Assembly (NCBI GenBank): GCA_963844865.1
Contig: CAWJPY010000013.1
Coordinates: forward strand, 186,001 to 250,000
Origin: CAWJPY01 sp963844865
GTDB taxonomy: Bacteria; Acidobacteriota; Thermoanaerobaculia; Thermoanaerobaculales; Sulfomarinibacteraceae
Direction of reading: 5' to 3'
Length of the DNA stretch: 64,000 nt
The notes beneath the pieces were generated by a model. The model saw only the letters and a program-made list of their open reading frames with translations, had not been told where the DNA came from and searched no databases. Both the position numbers and the translations under genes were made by a program. Position 1 is the stretch's first letter, and every line of letters starts with the position of its first letter. Positions 25,415 through 33,083 of this stretch are shown in pieces.

Positions 25415-26446
25415 TCATCTCGGACGCCCAGCCAGGCACCGACGAGCGACACCGACCACGGCCCCCACGGCGGCGATGATGAGGCTCCATTTGACGTAGT
25501 GCCATCCCACCTGCGCGCTGCTGTACCCCAACGCCTTCATGGCCGCGATCTGTTGCCTCTGCATGGTGACGAGCCGGGACAGCACGACGTTGAGGAGGAA
25601 TGCCGCCACCCCCAGGAAGACCAGCGGCACGATGGCGCCCATGGCCCGCAGCCCGGCGAGCTCGCTCTCCAGATAGAAGTCGGAGATCTGCTGTGAGCGG
25701 GGGATGGCGCCCAGCCCGCCGTAGGGGCGGAGCAGGCGGTCGAGGCGGGAGATGACCTCCTCGGTGGGCGCGCCGTGCTCGAGGCTCAGGACCACGTCGT
25801 TGAAGGCGCCGTCCATGTCGAAGGCATAGGCCAGGGGGCGGCGGCCCATCCACATGACGCCGTACAGCGCATCGTCCGGGAAGAGGGCCCCGGGCCGGAT
25901 GCTGTACACGTACTCCGGGGACTGGGCGATACCGACCACGGTCAGGGTCCGCTTGCGGCCGTTGATGACGGCAGCCAGGGTGGACCCCGGCTGCAGATCG
26001 TGAGCCGCGGCGAAGCGATGGCTGACCAGGATCTCGTCGTCGCGGCCGGGCTCGATCCAGCGGCCGCGGCGGAGGAAGAGGCGGTCGAGGACGGGCTGGC
26101 GTTCGGACGGAATGGACACGAGGTGTCCCGTGACCGGCTGCGTCATGTCGGCCATGTCCACGGTGACGTCCACCGCCACCCGGGTCTGCACCTGCGCCAC
26201 CCCGGGGATGTCGGCGATCTCGTCCGCCACCCACAGGGGAGCCCGTTTCAGGGAGTCGAACACGTCGGCGAAGCGATAGCGCTCGTAGTAGATGCGCCTG
26301 GTGAGGTCCAGGGACTGAAAGGTGGAGAGCATGAGCACGAACAGCGCGATCCCCGAGGCGATGACCGCGGCGATGGCCAGGGCCTGGCCCTTGAGGCGCC
26401 ACAGGTCGCGCAGCAGCTTGCGGTCCAGGGCCCGCAGCCTCACCAC
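25415..26446 (-). CDS. FtsX-type ABC transporter permease, N-terminal fragment of a frameshifted gene
   Basis: 343 residues holding the true start (MVRLRALDRKLLRDLWRLKG) and the first membrane helix (IAAVIASGIALFVLMLSTFQ). A periplasmic domain follows (FADVFDSLKRAPLWVADEI), then further helices (VPLVFLGVAAFLLNVVLSRL, IIAAVGAVVGVA). The frame then runs into nonsense (RRCLAGRPR) and stops. Reading shifts at about 25420-25450 recover GAWL in one frame and ASEMTQMYTRFFSFPILRYR in another. A further shift near 25345 is needed to reach the C-terminal fragment. So about three indels fall within roughly 110 bases. The start overlaps the ATPase gene by seven bases. Confidence 0.8.
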   Translation of the reverse strand: MVRLRALDRKLLRDLWRLKGQALAIAAVIASGIALFVLMLSTFQSLDLTRRIYYERYRFADVFDSLKRAPLWVADEIADIPGVAQVQTRVAVDVTVDMADMTQPVTGHLVSIPSERQPVLDRLFLRRGRWIEPGRDDEILVSHRFAAAHDLQPGSTLAAVINGRKRTLTVVGIAQSPEYVYSIRPGALFPDDALYGVMWMGRRPLAYAFDMDGAFNDVVLSLEHGAPTEEVISRLDRLLRPYGGLGAIPRSQQISDFYLESELAGLRAMGAIVPLVFLGVAAFLLNVVLSRLVTMQRQQIAAMKALGYSSAQVGWHYVKWSLIIAAVGAVVGVARRCLAGRPR

Positions 26447-27192
26447 TGGATCTCCCGGGGTGACCGGCGCTGGGGGTTGCGGCGCTCCCCCGTGATCCTG
26501 CCGTCCGACAGGGTCACCACCCGGTCGGCCAGGTCGCCGATGGCGGCGTTGTGGGTGATGAGGGCGACGGTGGCCCCCAGCTCCCGATTCACGTTCTCCA
26601 GGGCCTCCAGAACCAGGACTCCCGTGGCGATGTCCAGCGCTCCGGTGGGCTCGTCGCAGAGGAGGACATCGGGGCGCTTGGCGATGGCGCGGGCGATGGC
26701 CACGCGCTGCTGCTCGCCCCCCGACATCTGGGCCGGGAAGTGGTCGCTGCGGTCGCCGAGGCCCACCAGCTCGAGGGCGTCGCGGGCCGCCATGGGCTCG
26801 TCGGCGATCTCGGTCACCAGCTCCACGTTCTCCAGCGCGGTCAGGCTCGGGATCAGGTTGTAGAACTGGAAGACAAAGCCCACGTTGTGGCGGCGGTAGG
26901 CGGTCAGCTCGTGCTCGTCGGCCCCCGTGAGCTCACGGCCGCGATAGCGGACCGTGCCCGAGGTGGGCACGTCGAGACCGCCGACGATGTTGAGCAGGGT
27001 CGACTTGCCGCTCCCGGAGTGGCCGAGGAGGACCACCAGCTCGCCCTCGGCGAGGTCGAGGTCCACGCCGCGGAGCGCATGCACCTCCACCTCGCCCATG
27101 AGGTACACCTTGCACACGCGACGGACCTCGAAAACCGGCGCCGATGGCGTCGCGCCGGGTCCTGGTGGGTGGGCGGGATGGGGGCCTGACAT
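26440..27192 (-). CDS. ABC transporter ATP-binding protein (MacB/LolD-type)
   Basis: 250 residues. Walker A is LLGHSGSGKSTLLN, the Q-loop FVFQFYNLIPSLTALENVEL, the signature MSGGEQQRVAIARAI, Walker B DVLLCDEPTGALD, and the H-loop ITHN. These are the marks of the LolD/MacB family that energises FtsX-type permeases. ATG 27192 was chosen because the FEVRRVCKVYLMGEVEVHAL core follows a short proline-rich lead. Codons further upstream lie in the neighbouring gene. It overlaps the permease start and is 11 bases from the preceding small membrane gene, so it belongs to the TetR-headed operon. Confidence 0.93.
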   Translation of the reverse strand: MSGPHPAHPPGPGATPSAPVFEVRRVCKVYLMGEVEVHALRGVDLDLAEGELVVLLGHSGSGKSTLLNIVGGLDVPTSGTVRYRGRELTGADEHELTAYRRHNVGFVFQFYNLIPSLTALENVELVTEIADEPMAARDALELVGLGDRSDHFPAQMSGGEQQRVAIARAIAKRPDVLLCDEPTGALDIATGVLVLEALENVNRELGATVALITHNAAIGDLADRVVTLSDGRITGERRNPQRRSPREIQW

Positions 27193-27203
27193 GGTGGGGT
27201 CCC

Positions 27204-27617
27204 TCAGCCCATGAGCGCCGCCGAAGCGGCGACCAGCTGGGCGCCGGAAACGGCCAGCGATCCCCACAGGACCGCCTGTGAGACCGCGGTCCGGAACTCG
27301 GGATGGCCGGCGCGGATGAAGAGCGTGTGCACGGTCCATGCGAACAGCCCGCTCGCACCGAGGGCGAGTGACATCACAAGCCCTGCGGTGGTGTGACGGG
27401 CGACCTCCAGGAGGCCCCACAGGACGGCCCCCACTATCGGGAGATGGAGCAGGACGAACAGCGGGGCACCGACGCGGTCCGGCAAGGGCTGCTGCCGTGG
27501 CCCCAGGAGCCCCCAGAAGAGACGCCACTCCTTCCAGTAGGCGGAGTCGACCTCGTGGGCGATGAGGAGCGTCGCGTTGAGTACATAGAGCCACAGAAGG
27601 ACAGGGTGTGTGGTCAT
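27204..27617 (-). CDS. Small integral membrane protein (hypothetical, about four helices)
   Basis: 137 residues. The sequence begins MTTHPVLLWLYVLNATLLIA, then HEVDSAYWKEWRLFWGL with a charged HExDSAYWKEW block between helices 1 and 2. Further hydrophobic stretches are APLFVLLHLPIVGAVLWGLL, LVMSLALGASGLFAWTV and AVLWGSLAVSGAQLVAASAA. The HEIDSAYW-like motif looks conserved, but I cannot tie it to a function. It sits 13 bases after the tetR stop and 11 bases before the ATPase start, so it is probably an operon member and may act in the same efflux or stress response. Confidence 0.75.
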   Translation of the reverse strand: MTTHPVLLWLYVLNATLLIAHEVDSAYWKEWRLFWGLLGPRQQPLPDRVGAPLFVLLHLPIVGAVLWGLLEVARHTTAGLVMSLALGASGLFAWTVHTLFIRAGHPEFRTAVSQAVLWGSLAVSGAQLVAASAALMG

Positions 27618-27630
27618 GGCGTTCTCCCGA

Positions 27631-28254
27631 TCATGGCGCCGGGGCGACGATCCGCCGGAGCGTCGCGAAGAGGCGGTCTGCCATGTCGGCCAGGGATTCC
27701 CGGTCCAGCTCCTCCCAGTGCTCCACCAGCCAACGGTCGGCGGCCTCGAAGGCCGCGAAGGTCATGGACATGAGGAGCCCGTCCGGGAGATCGGACCGGA
27801 CCACGTCGAGGGCGCGGCCGCGCGCCAGCAGCGCACCGAGCCAGGTCCGCGCCCGGCGGAGCTGTTCTGCGACGAGGCCTTGCACCCCTGCCTCCGCCGG
27901 CGGGTGGTAGATCAGCCTGCCGATCCCGCTGACCCACGGGTGTTGTTGGGTGCGGGCGAGCATCTCGACGAAGAGACGTTCAATGGTGGGCCAGAAGGTG
28001 CGGGCGTCGAGCTCCGCGAGGTCCACCCCACTCGCGGGGAGGAGCACCTCCCAGGAACGTTCGAGGACCGCGGTGAGGAGGTCCGCCTTGTCGTCGAAGT
28101 AGTAGTAGAAGGCGCCTTTGCTGAACCCGGCCCGTTCGAGCACCCGATTGAGCGACGCGGCGGCGAAACCGTGGGCTGCGAACTCCTCCGCGGCGAGATC
28201 GAGGAGGGCGTCGCGTCGGATGGCTTTCAGCTTGGCGAAGCGAGGACGGGGCAT
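27631..28254 (-). CDS. TetR/AcrR-family transcriptional regulator
   Basis: 207 residues. The N-terminal helix-turn-helix reads RRDALLDLAAEEFAAHGFAA, then SLNRVLERAGFSKGAFYYYF, then DDKADLL, the standard TetR pattern. The C-terminal ligand-binding part is unclassified. I chose ATG 28254 over an in-frame GTG at 28269 because GGAG lies nine bases before the ATG and nothing precedes the GTG. It is first gene of the operon regulator, membrane protein, ATPase, permease, adaptor. A palindrome just upstream (28286-28302) is a likely autoregulatory operator, so the exporter is probably induced by a ligand of this protein. Confidence 0.9.
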   Translation of the reverse strand: MPRPRFAKLKAIRRDALLDLAAEEFAAHGFAAASLNRVLERAGFSKGAFYYYFDDKADLLTAVLERSWEVLLPASGVDLAELDARTFWPTIERLFVEMLARTQQHPWVSGIGRLIYHPPAEAGVQGLVAEQLRRARTWLGALLARGRALDVVRSDLPDGLLMSMTFAAFEAADRWLVEHWEELDRESLADMADRLFATLRRIVAPAP

Positions 28255-28285
28255 GCCGACAAACTCCACGGTCCAGTCATTCGGT

Positions 28286-28302
28286 TCGACCGGCCGGTCT
28301 AC
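28286..28302. promoter_or_regulatory. Likely TetR operator overlapping the operon promoter
   Basis: GACCGGCCGGTC (28288-28299) is a perfect 12-bp palindrome. Read on the minus strand it extends to TAGACCGGCCGGTCGAA, close to the TAGACC-N4-GGTCTA sites bound by several TetR-family repressors. A TATAGT -10-like box directly abuts it on the minus strand, so bound repressor would block the polymerase. It lies 30-50 bases from the regulator start. Confidence 0.6.
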
Positions 28303-28507
28303 TATACGCGAACCGCACCTGGATGTTCTGTCATGTCACGAGCACCGAAGCGGGGGAGTGGGGGTTTCCCCCATGGCGAGATGCGGGACCGAGACGGTCC
28401 CGGGAGGGGGAAGGCTGGTCCACACTCAGTGCGGTTGCCCTGTTCTGATCAGTCAAGAGTCGTCCGCACACGTGGAACTGGGAGATTTCGGACAGGCGAG
28501 GAAGACG

Positions 28508-28897
28508 GTGAACCCACTCGGTGCCCTGGCGATCTACGGAGCGGCGGTGCTGTTGCTGGTGCTGCTGATGGTGGCGGGCTCCTACGTTCTGGGCTCGCGG
28601 CACGAGGACCACGCCACCGACGACCCCTACGAGTGCGGCATCGTCTCCACGGGCAATGCACGTCTCAGGTTCTCCCCGCACTTCTACATGGTGGCGATGC
28701 TGTTCGTCCTCTTCGACCTGGAGGCGGTGTTCCTGTACGCGTGGGCGGTCGCCCTGCGCGAGCTCGGGTGGCCGGGCTACTTCGGCGCCCTCGCGTTTTT
28801 GGGCGTCCTGGTCATCGCCCTGGCGTACGAGTGGCGGGTCGGCGCGCTGGACTTCGGCCCCCGCCTGCGGGGGAGGCAGGACGAGGAGGGAGACTGA
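28508..28897 (+). CDS. nuoA: NADH-quinone oxidoreductase subunit A
   Basis: 129-residue membrane subunit of complex I with three helices and the conserved loop DPYECGIVSTGNARLRFSPH, then FYMVAMLFVLFDLEAVFLYA. The loop normally reads YECG with the cysteine used in active/deactive switching of complex I. The start is a GTG at 28508 with GAGGA five bases upstream; the frame is open further up without homology. It opens a 13-gene operon. The 238 bases before it contain no strong promoter that I can support. Confidence 0.95.
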   Translation: MNPLGALAIYGAAVLLLVLLMVAGSYVLGSRHEDHATDDPYECGIVSTGNARLRFSPHFYMVAMLFVLFDLEAVFLYAWAVALRELGWPGYFGALAFLGVLVIALAYEWRVGALDFGPRLRGRQDEEGD

Positions 28898-28901
28898 GCC
28901 C

Positions 28902-29540
28902 ATGGCCCACGACCGCCCGCAGCCGGACTTCCTGGAGCCGCTGGAGCGCTCCAGGTCCCTCGACCGGCTGGTGGGTCGGCTGATCGCCCTCAGCCGTCTC
29001 CAGGACCTGCTCGCCTGGGGGCGCAAGAACTCCATGTGGCCGTTCAACTTCGGGCTCTCCTGCTGCTACGTGGAGATGGCCACGAGCCTGACCGCCCGGC
29101 ACGACATCGCCCGCTTCGGGGCGGAGGTGATCCGCGGCACGCCCCGGGAGGCCGACGTCATGGTGATCGCCGGCACGGTCTTCCTCAAGATGGCGCCGAT
29201 CATCCGGCGCCTCTACCAGCAGATGATGGAGCCGCGCTGGGTGATCTCCATGGGCTCGTGCGCCAACTCGGGCGGCATGTACGACATCTACAGCGTGGTC
29301 CAGGGCGTGGACTCCTTCCTGCCGGTCGACGTGTACGTTCCGGGTTGCCCCCCGCGGCCCGAGGCCTTCATGGAGGGGCTCCTCCTGCTGCGGGACGCGG
29401 TGGGCAAGGAGAAGCGGCCCCTGAGCTGGGTGGTCGGCCCGCAGAACGTGGAGCGCCCGAGGATGCCCGCACGTCGCGACCTCAAGCACGAGGAGCGGAG
29501 CAGGATGTCGGAGATCGCGTCCCCGGACGGTGTGGAATGA
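28902..29540 (+). CDS. nuoB: NADH-quinone oxidoreductase subunit B
   Basis: 212-residue peripheral-arm subunit that carries the terminal [4Fe-4S] cluster N2, the donor to quinone. Ligand motifs are GLSCCYVEM (paired cysteines), MGSCANSGGMY and VPGCPPRPEAFMEGLLLLRD. The C-terminal tail of about 40 residues is charged and rather long. GAGGAGGGAG lies about nine bases before ATG 28902. The stop overlaps the nuoCD start (ATGA at 29537-29540), indicating coupled synthesis of the two subunits that form the quinone site. Confidence 0.96.
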   Translation: MAHDRPQPDFLEPLERSRSLDRLVGRLIALSRLQDLLAWGRKNSMWPFNFGLSCCYVEMATSLTARHDIARFGAEVIRGTPREADVMVIAGTVFLKMAPIIRRLYQQMMEPRWVISMGSCANSGGMYDIYSVVQGVDSFLPVDVYVPGCPPRPEAFMEGLLLLRDAVGKEKRPLSWVVGPQNVERPRMPARRDLKHEERSRMSEIASPDGVE

Positions 29541-31291
29541 GCGACGCCGTCGCGACCGTGGCCGACGAGCTGCGGGGTCGGTTCGGTGACGAGGCCGTCA
29601 CCGAGCAGGCCGCGAGAGATGGGGTCCCTACGGTCTGGATCGACGCCGGCACGGTCGTGGATGTCCTCACGTTCCTCAAGGAAGGGGTGCATCAGCCCTT
29701 CCCCATGCTCTACGACCTGACCGTGATCGACGAGCGCAGCCGACGGCACCGCGAGGGGCAGCCGGCGAGCGACTTCACGGTCCTGTACCACCTGCTGTCC
29801 CTCGAGCGCAATACGGACGTGCGGGTCAAGGTGGCGCTCGCCGAAGACAAGGCGACGCTCCCCACCGCCACCGGGGTGTGGCCGGCCGCCAACTGGTACG
29901 AGCGCGAGGCCTGGGACATGTTCGGGGTCCGCTTCGACGGCCACCCCAACCTGTACCGGATCCTCATGCCCCGCACCTGGAAGGGGCATCCCCTCCGCAA
30001 GGAGCACCCCGCCCGCGCCACGGAGATGGGCCCCTTCTCCATGGACGACGAGCTGGCCGACGAGGAGCAGGAGGCGATGCGCTTCGTGCCCGAGGAGTGG
30101 GGCATGGAGCGCGGGGGTGAGGACACCGACTTCATGTTCCTCAACCTGGGGCCCCAACACCCGGGGACCCACGGCGTGCTGCGCGTGGTGCTCCAGCTCG
30201 ACGGTGAGAACATCCTCGACGCCGTCCCCGAGATCGGCTTCCACCACCGCGGCGCCGAGAAGATGGGGGAGCGGCAGTCCTGGCACACGTTCATCCCCTA
30301 CACCGACCGCATCGACTACCTGGGTGGCGTGCTCAACAACCTCCCCTACGTGATGGCGGTGGAGCAGCTCGCCGGCATCCAGGTGCCGGAGCGGGCCCAG
30401 GTCATCCGGGTCATGCTGTGCGAGATCTTCCGGATCATCAGCCACCTGGTGTGGTACGGCACCTTCCTCCAGGACCTCGGGGCCATGTCCCCGGTCTTCT
30501 ACACCTTCGCCGACCGTGACCGGGCCCTGGACATCATCTCCGCCATCTGCGGCGACCGCATGCACCCCAACTGGTTCCGGATCGGCGGCGTCGCCCAGGA
30601 CCTGCCCGCCGGGTGGGACGGCATGGTGCGCTCGTTCCTCACCTACCTCGGCCCGCGCCTCGACCAGTACGACAAGATGATGATGCGCAACCGCATCGTC
30701 CGCGCCCGCTCGGTGGGTGTCGGCGCCTACACCGTGGGTGAGGCCATCGAGTGGGGCGTGACCGGCCCCGGGCTGCGCGCCTGCGGGCTGGACTGGGACT
30801 TCCGCAAGAAGCGTCCCTACGCAGGGTACGAGAACTTCGAGTTCGACATCCCCACCGCCGACCGGGGCGACGTGTACGACCGGGCGGTGGTGCGGGTGGA
30901 GGAGATGCGCCAGAGCATGCGCATCATCAGGCAGTGCGTGGACGGCATGCCCGAGGGGGAGTACAAGAGCCGCCACCACCTGGCCACGCCGCCCCTGAAG
31001 GAGCGGCACACCATGTATGACATCGAGACCCTGATCACCCACTTCCTCGGGGTGAGCTGGGGTCCGGTGATCCCGGCCGGAGAAGGGGCGGTCCTGGTCG
31101 AGGCGAGCAAAGGGGGCACCGCCTACTTCCTGGTCTCGGACGGAGGGGTGGAGTCCTATCGCACCCGCATCAGGACGCCCTCCTTCCCGCACATGCAGTT
31201 CCTGCCCCTGATGTGCCGGGACCACACGGTGGCCGATCTGCTGGCCATTCTGGGCAGCATCGACTTCGTGCTCGCAGACGTGGATCGCTGA
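29537..31291 (+). CDS. nuoCD: NADH-quinone oxidoreductase subunits C and D, fused
   Basis: 584 residues. The first ~170 are subunit C (FTVLYHLLSLERNTDVRVKV, then WYEREAWDMFGVRFDGHPNL, then RILMPRTWKGHPLRKEHP). After a short acidic linker comes subunit D (MFLNLGPQHPGTHGVLRVVL, then GFHHRGAEKMGERQSWHTFI, to the C-terminal LLAILGSIDFVLADVDR). Fusion of C and D is known from enterobacteria and several other groups. Both parts look complete. Subunit D forms the quinone cavity with NuoB. The ATG overlaps the nuoB stop. A GAGGAG site serves nuoE just after the end. Confidence 0.96.
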   Translation: MSDAVATVADELRGRFGDEAVTEQAARDGVPTVWIDAGTVVDVLTFLKEGVHQPFPMLYDLTVIDERSRRHREGQPASDFTVLYHLLSLERNTDVRVKVALAEDKATLPTATGVWPAANWYEREAWDMFGVRFDGHPNLYRILMPRTWKGHPLRKEHPARATEMGPFSMDDELADEEQEAMRFVPEEWGMERGGEDTDFMFLNLGPQHPGTHGVLRVVLQLDGENILDAVPEIGFHHRGAEKMGERQSWHTFIPYTDRIDYLGGVLNNLPYVMAVEQLAGIQVPERAQVIRVMLCEIFRIISHLVWYGTFLQDLGAMSPVFYTFADRDRALDIISAICGDRMHPNWFRIGGVAQDLPAGWDGMVRSFLTYLGPRLDQYDKMMMRNRIVRARSVGVGAYTVGEAIEWGVTGPGLRACGLDWDFRKKRPYAGYENFEFDIPTADRGDVYDRAVVRVEEMRQSMRIIRQCVDGMPEGEYKSRHHLATPPLKERHTMYDIETLITHFLGVSWGPVIPAGEGAVLVEASKGGTAYFLVSDGGVESYRTRIRTPSFPHMQFLPLMCRDHTVADLLAILGSIDFVLADVDR

Positions 31292-31301
31292 GGAGAGTGG
31301 G

Positions 31302-31781
31302 ATGCTGAGCGACGCCGAACGCCAGCGCATCGAGCAGGAGCTGGAGCGCTACCCGAACCGTCGTGCCCTGTCGGTGGAGGCGCTGAAGATCGTGCAGAAG
31401 GAGCGCGGGTGGGTGTCGGACGAGGCCCTGGCGGACGTGGCGGAGATCCTCGACATGTCCACCGCGGAGCTGGACGGCATCGCCACCTTCTACAACCAGA
31501 TCCACCGCCGCCCCACGGGAAGGCACGTGGTGCAGATCTGCGACGGGGTGGCGTGCTGGACGCTCGGCTACGACCGGCTCCTGGAGGTCCTCCGGGATCG
31601 CCTGCAGACGGACCTCGGTGGTACCTCGCCCGACGGACGGTTCACGCTCCTGCCCACCCCCTGTCTGGGGGCCTGCGACTCCTCGCCGGCGCTGATGGTG
31701 GACGACGACCTGCACGAGAACGTGGACGCGGACGACCTGGACCACATCTTGGACCGCTACGCGGAGCCAGCGGAGGAGTGA
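31302..31781 (+). CDS. nuoE: NADH-quinone oxidoreductase subunit E
   Basis: 159-residue thioredoxin-like subunit with [2Fe-2S] cluster N1a. The ligands are read in VVQICDGVACWTLGYDRL (C-x4-C) and TPCLGACDSSPALMVDD (C-x3-C). The N-terminal helical part is RRALSVEALKIVQKERGWVS, with IATFYNQIHRRPTG after it. The start ATG 31302 has GAGGAG upstream. Its stop overlaps nuoF by one base. NuoE, F and G form the NADH-oxidising module. Confidence 0.95.
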   Translation: MLSDAERQRIEQELERYPNRRALSVEALKIVQKERGWVSDEALADVAEILDMSTAELDGIATFYNQIHRRPTGRHVVQICDGVACWTLGYDRLLEVLRDRLQTDLGGTSPDGRFTLLPTPCLGACDSSPALMVDDDLHENVDADDLDHILDRYAEPAEE

Positions 31782-33061
31782 TGGAGCGGCCCCTCACCTC
31801 CAGGATCCGTCGCGGTGGAGAGCCCATGTGGCTCGCCGAGTACGAGCAGCACGGCGGCTATGAGGCGGCGCGCAAGGCGGTCCGCGAGATGACCCCTCAG
31901 GACGTCGTGTCCGAGGTCAAGGACTCGTCCCTGCGGGGACGGGGCGGGGCGGGCTTCCCCACGGGCGTCAAGTGGAGCTTCATGCCGCCTCCGGACCAGG
32001 ATGCCCGGCGGCCCCGCTACCTGGCGGTGAACGCCGACGAGATGGAGCCCGGCACGTTCAAGGACCGCTTCCTCATGGAGGGCGATCCCCATCAGCTCAT
32101 CGAGGCCATCATCATCGCCTCCTTCGCCATCCAGGCGGAGGTGGCGTACATCTTCCTGCGCTGGGCGTACAAGCTCGCGGCCGCCCGCCTGGAGCGCGCC
32201 ATCGGCGAGGCCGAGGGGGCCGGCTACCTCGGCAAGGGCATCTTCGGCAGCTCCTTCAACCTGGAGGTGCACCTCCACACCTCGGCCGGGCGCTACATCT
32301 GCGGGGAGGAGACGGCGCTGCTCACCTCGCTGGAGGGCGGCCGGGGCATCCCCCGGGCCAAACCGCCCTACCCCGCGCAGGTGGGTCTGTGGGGGCGGCC
32401 GACCACGGTCAACAACGTCGAGACCCTGTGCAACGTGCCCCACATCCTGCTCCATGGGGCCGACTGGTACAAGGGGCTGAGCCGGGTGAAGGACGGCGGG
32501 ACCAAGATCTACGGGGTGAGCGGGCGGGTGCGGCGGCCCGGGTCGTGGGAGCTGCCCCTGGGCACCACCCTGGGTGAGGTTCTGGAGGAGCACGCCGGCG
32601 GGATGCAGGACGGCTACGCCTTGAAGGGGGTGCTGCCGGGCGGCGCCTCGACCGCGTTCCTCACCGCCGACCAGATGGACCAGGCGCTGGACTTCGGCAG
32701 CCTGCACGAGATCGGCGCCAGCTTCGGCACCGGCAACCTCATCGTCCTCGACGACCACACGTGTCCGGTGGGCATGGTGCTGAACCTGGAGCGCTTCTTC
32801 GCCCGAGAGTCCTGCGGCTGGTGCACGCCCTGCCGGGAGGGGCTGCCATGGATCGTCCGCATCCTGGAGGCCCTGGAGGAGGGCGACGGCAGGCCCGAGG
32901 ACCTGGAGGTGCTCGGCGACCACGTCCGGCGCATCACCATGGGGACCACCTTCTGCGCCCTCGCCCCGGGCGCCATGGAGCCCCTGCGCAGCGGGCTCGA
33001 GCATTACCGCGACGACTTCGAGCGTCACCTCGCTGAGGGAGGCTGCCCATGGCGCGGATGA
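31781..33061 (+). CDS. nuoF: NADH-quinone oxidoreductase subunit F
   Basis: 426-residue NADH- and FMN-binding subunit. NADH/FMN loops are visible in SLRGRGGAGFPTGVKWSF, VNADEMEPGTFKDR and YICGEETALLTSLEG. The N3 [4Fe-4S] motif is ESCGWCTPCREG with the distal cysteine in TFCALAPGA. It accepts hydride from NADH and passes electrons to the NuoG cluster chain. The start ATG 31781 shares one base with the nuoE stop (TGATG). Length and motifs are regular. Confidence 0.96.
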   Translation: MERPLTSRIRRGGEPMWLAEYEQHGGYEAARKAVREMTPQDVVSEVKDSSLRGRGGAGFPTGVKWSFMPPPDQDARRPRYLAVNADEMEPGTFKDRFLMEGDPHQLIEAIIIASFAIQAEVAYIFLRWAYKLAAARLERAIGEAEGAGYLGKGIFGSSFNLEVHLHTSAGRYICGEETALLTSLEGGRGIPRAKPPYPAQVGLWGRPTTVNNVETLCNVPHILLHGADWYKGLSRVKDGGTKIYGVSGRVRRPGSWELPLGTTLGEVLEEHAGGMQDGYALKGVLPGGASTAFLTADQMDQALDFGSLHEIGASFGTGNLIVLDDHTCPVGMVLNLERFFARESCGWCTPCREGLPWIVRILEALEEGDGRPEDLEVLGDHVRRITMGTTFCALAPGAMEPLRSGLEHYRDDFERHLAEGGCPWRG

Positions 33062-33083
33062 GCGGTGGAAGGGGCGCCTGAGG

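Noticed and set aside
23805..26402. 865-codon minus-strand frame across the exporter genes
   Set aside because: Out of frame with the permease and adaptor except for a short patch of real permease sequence exposed by the frame shifts.
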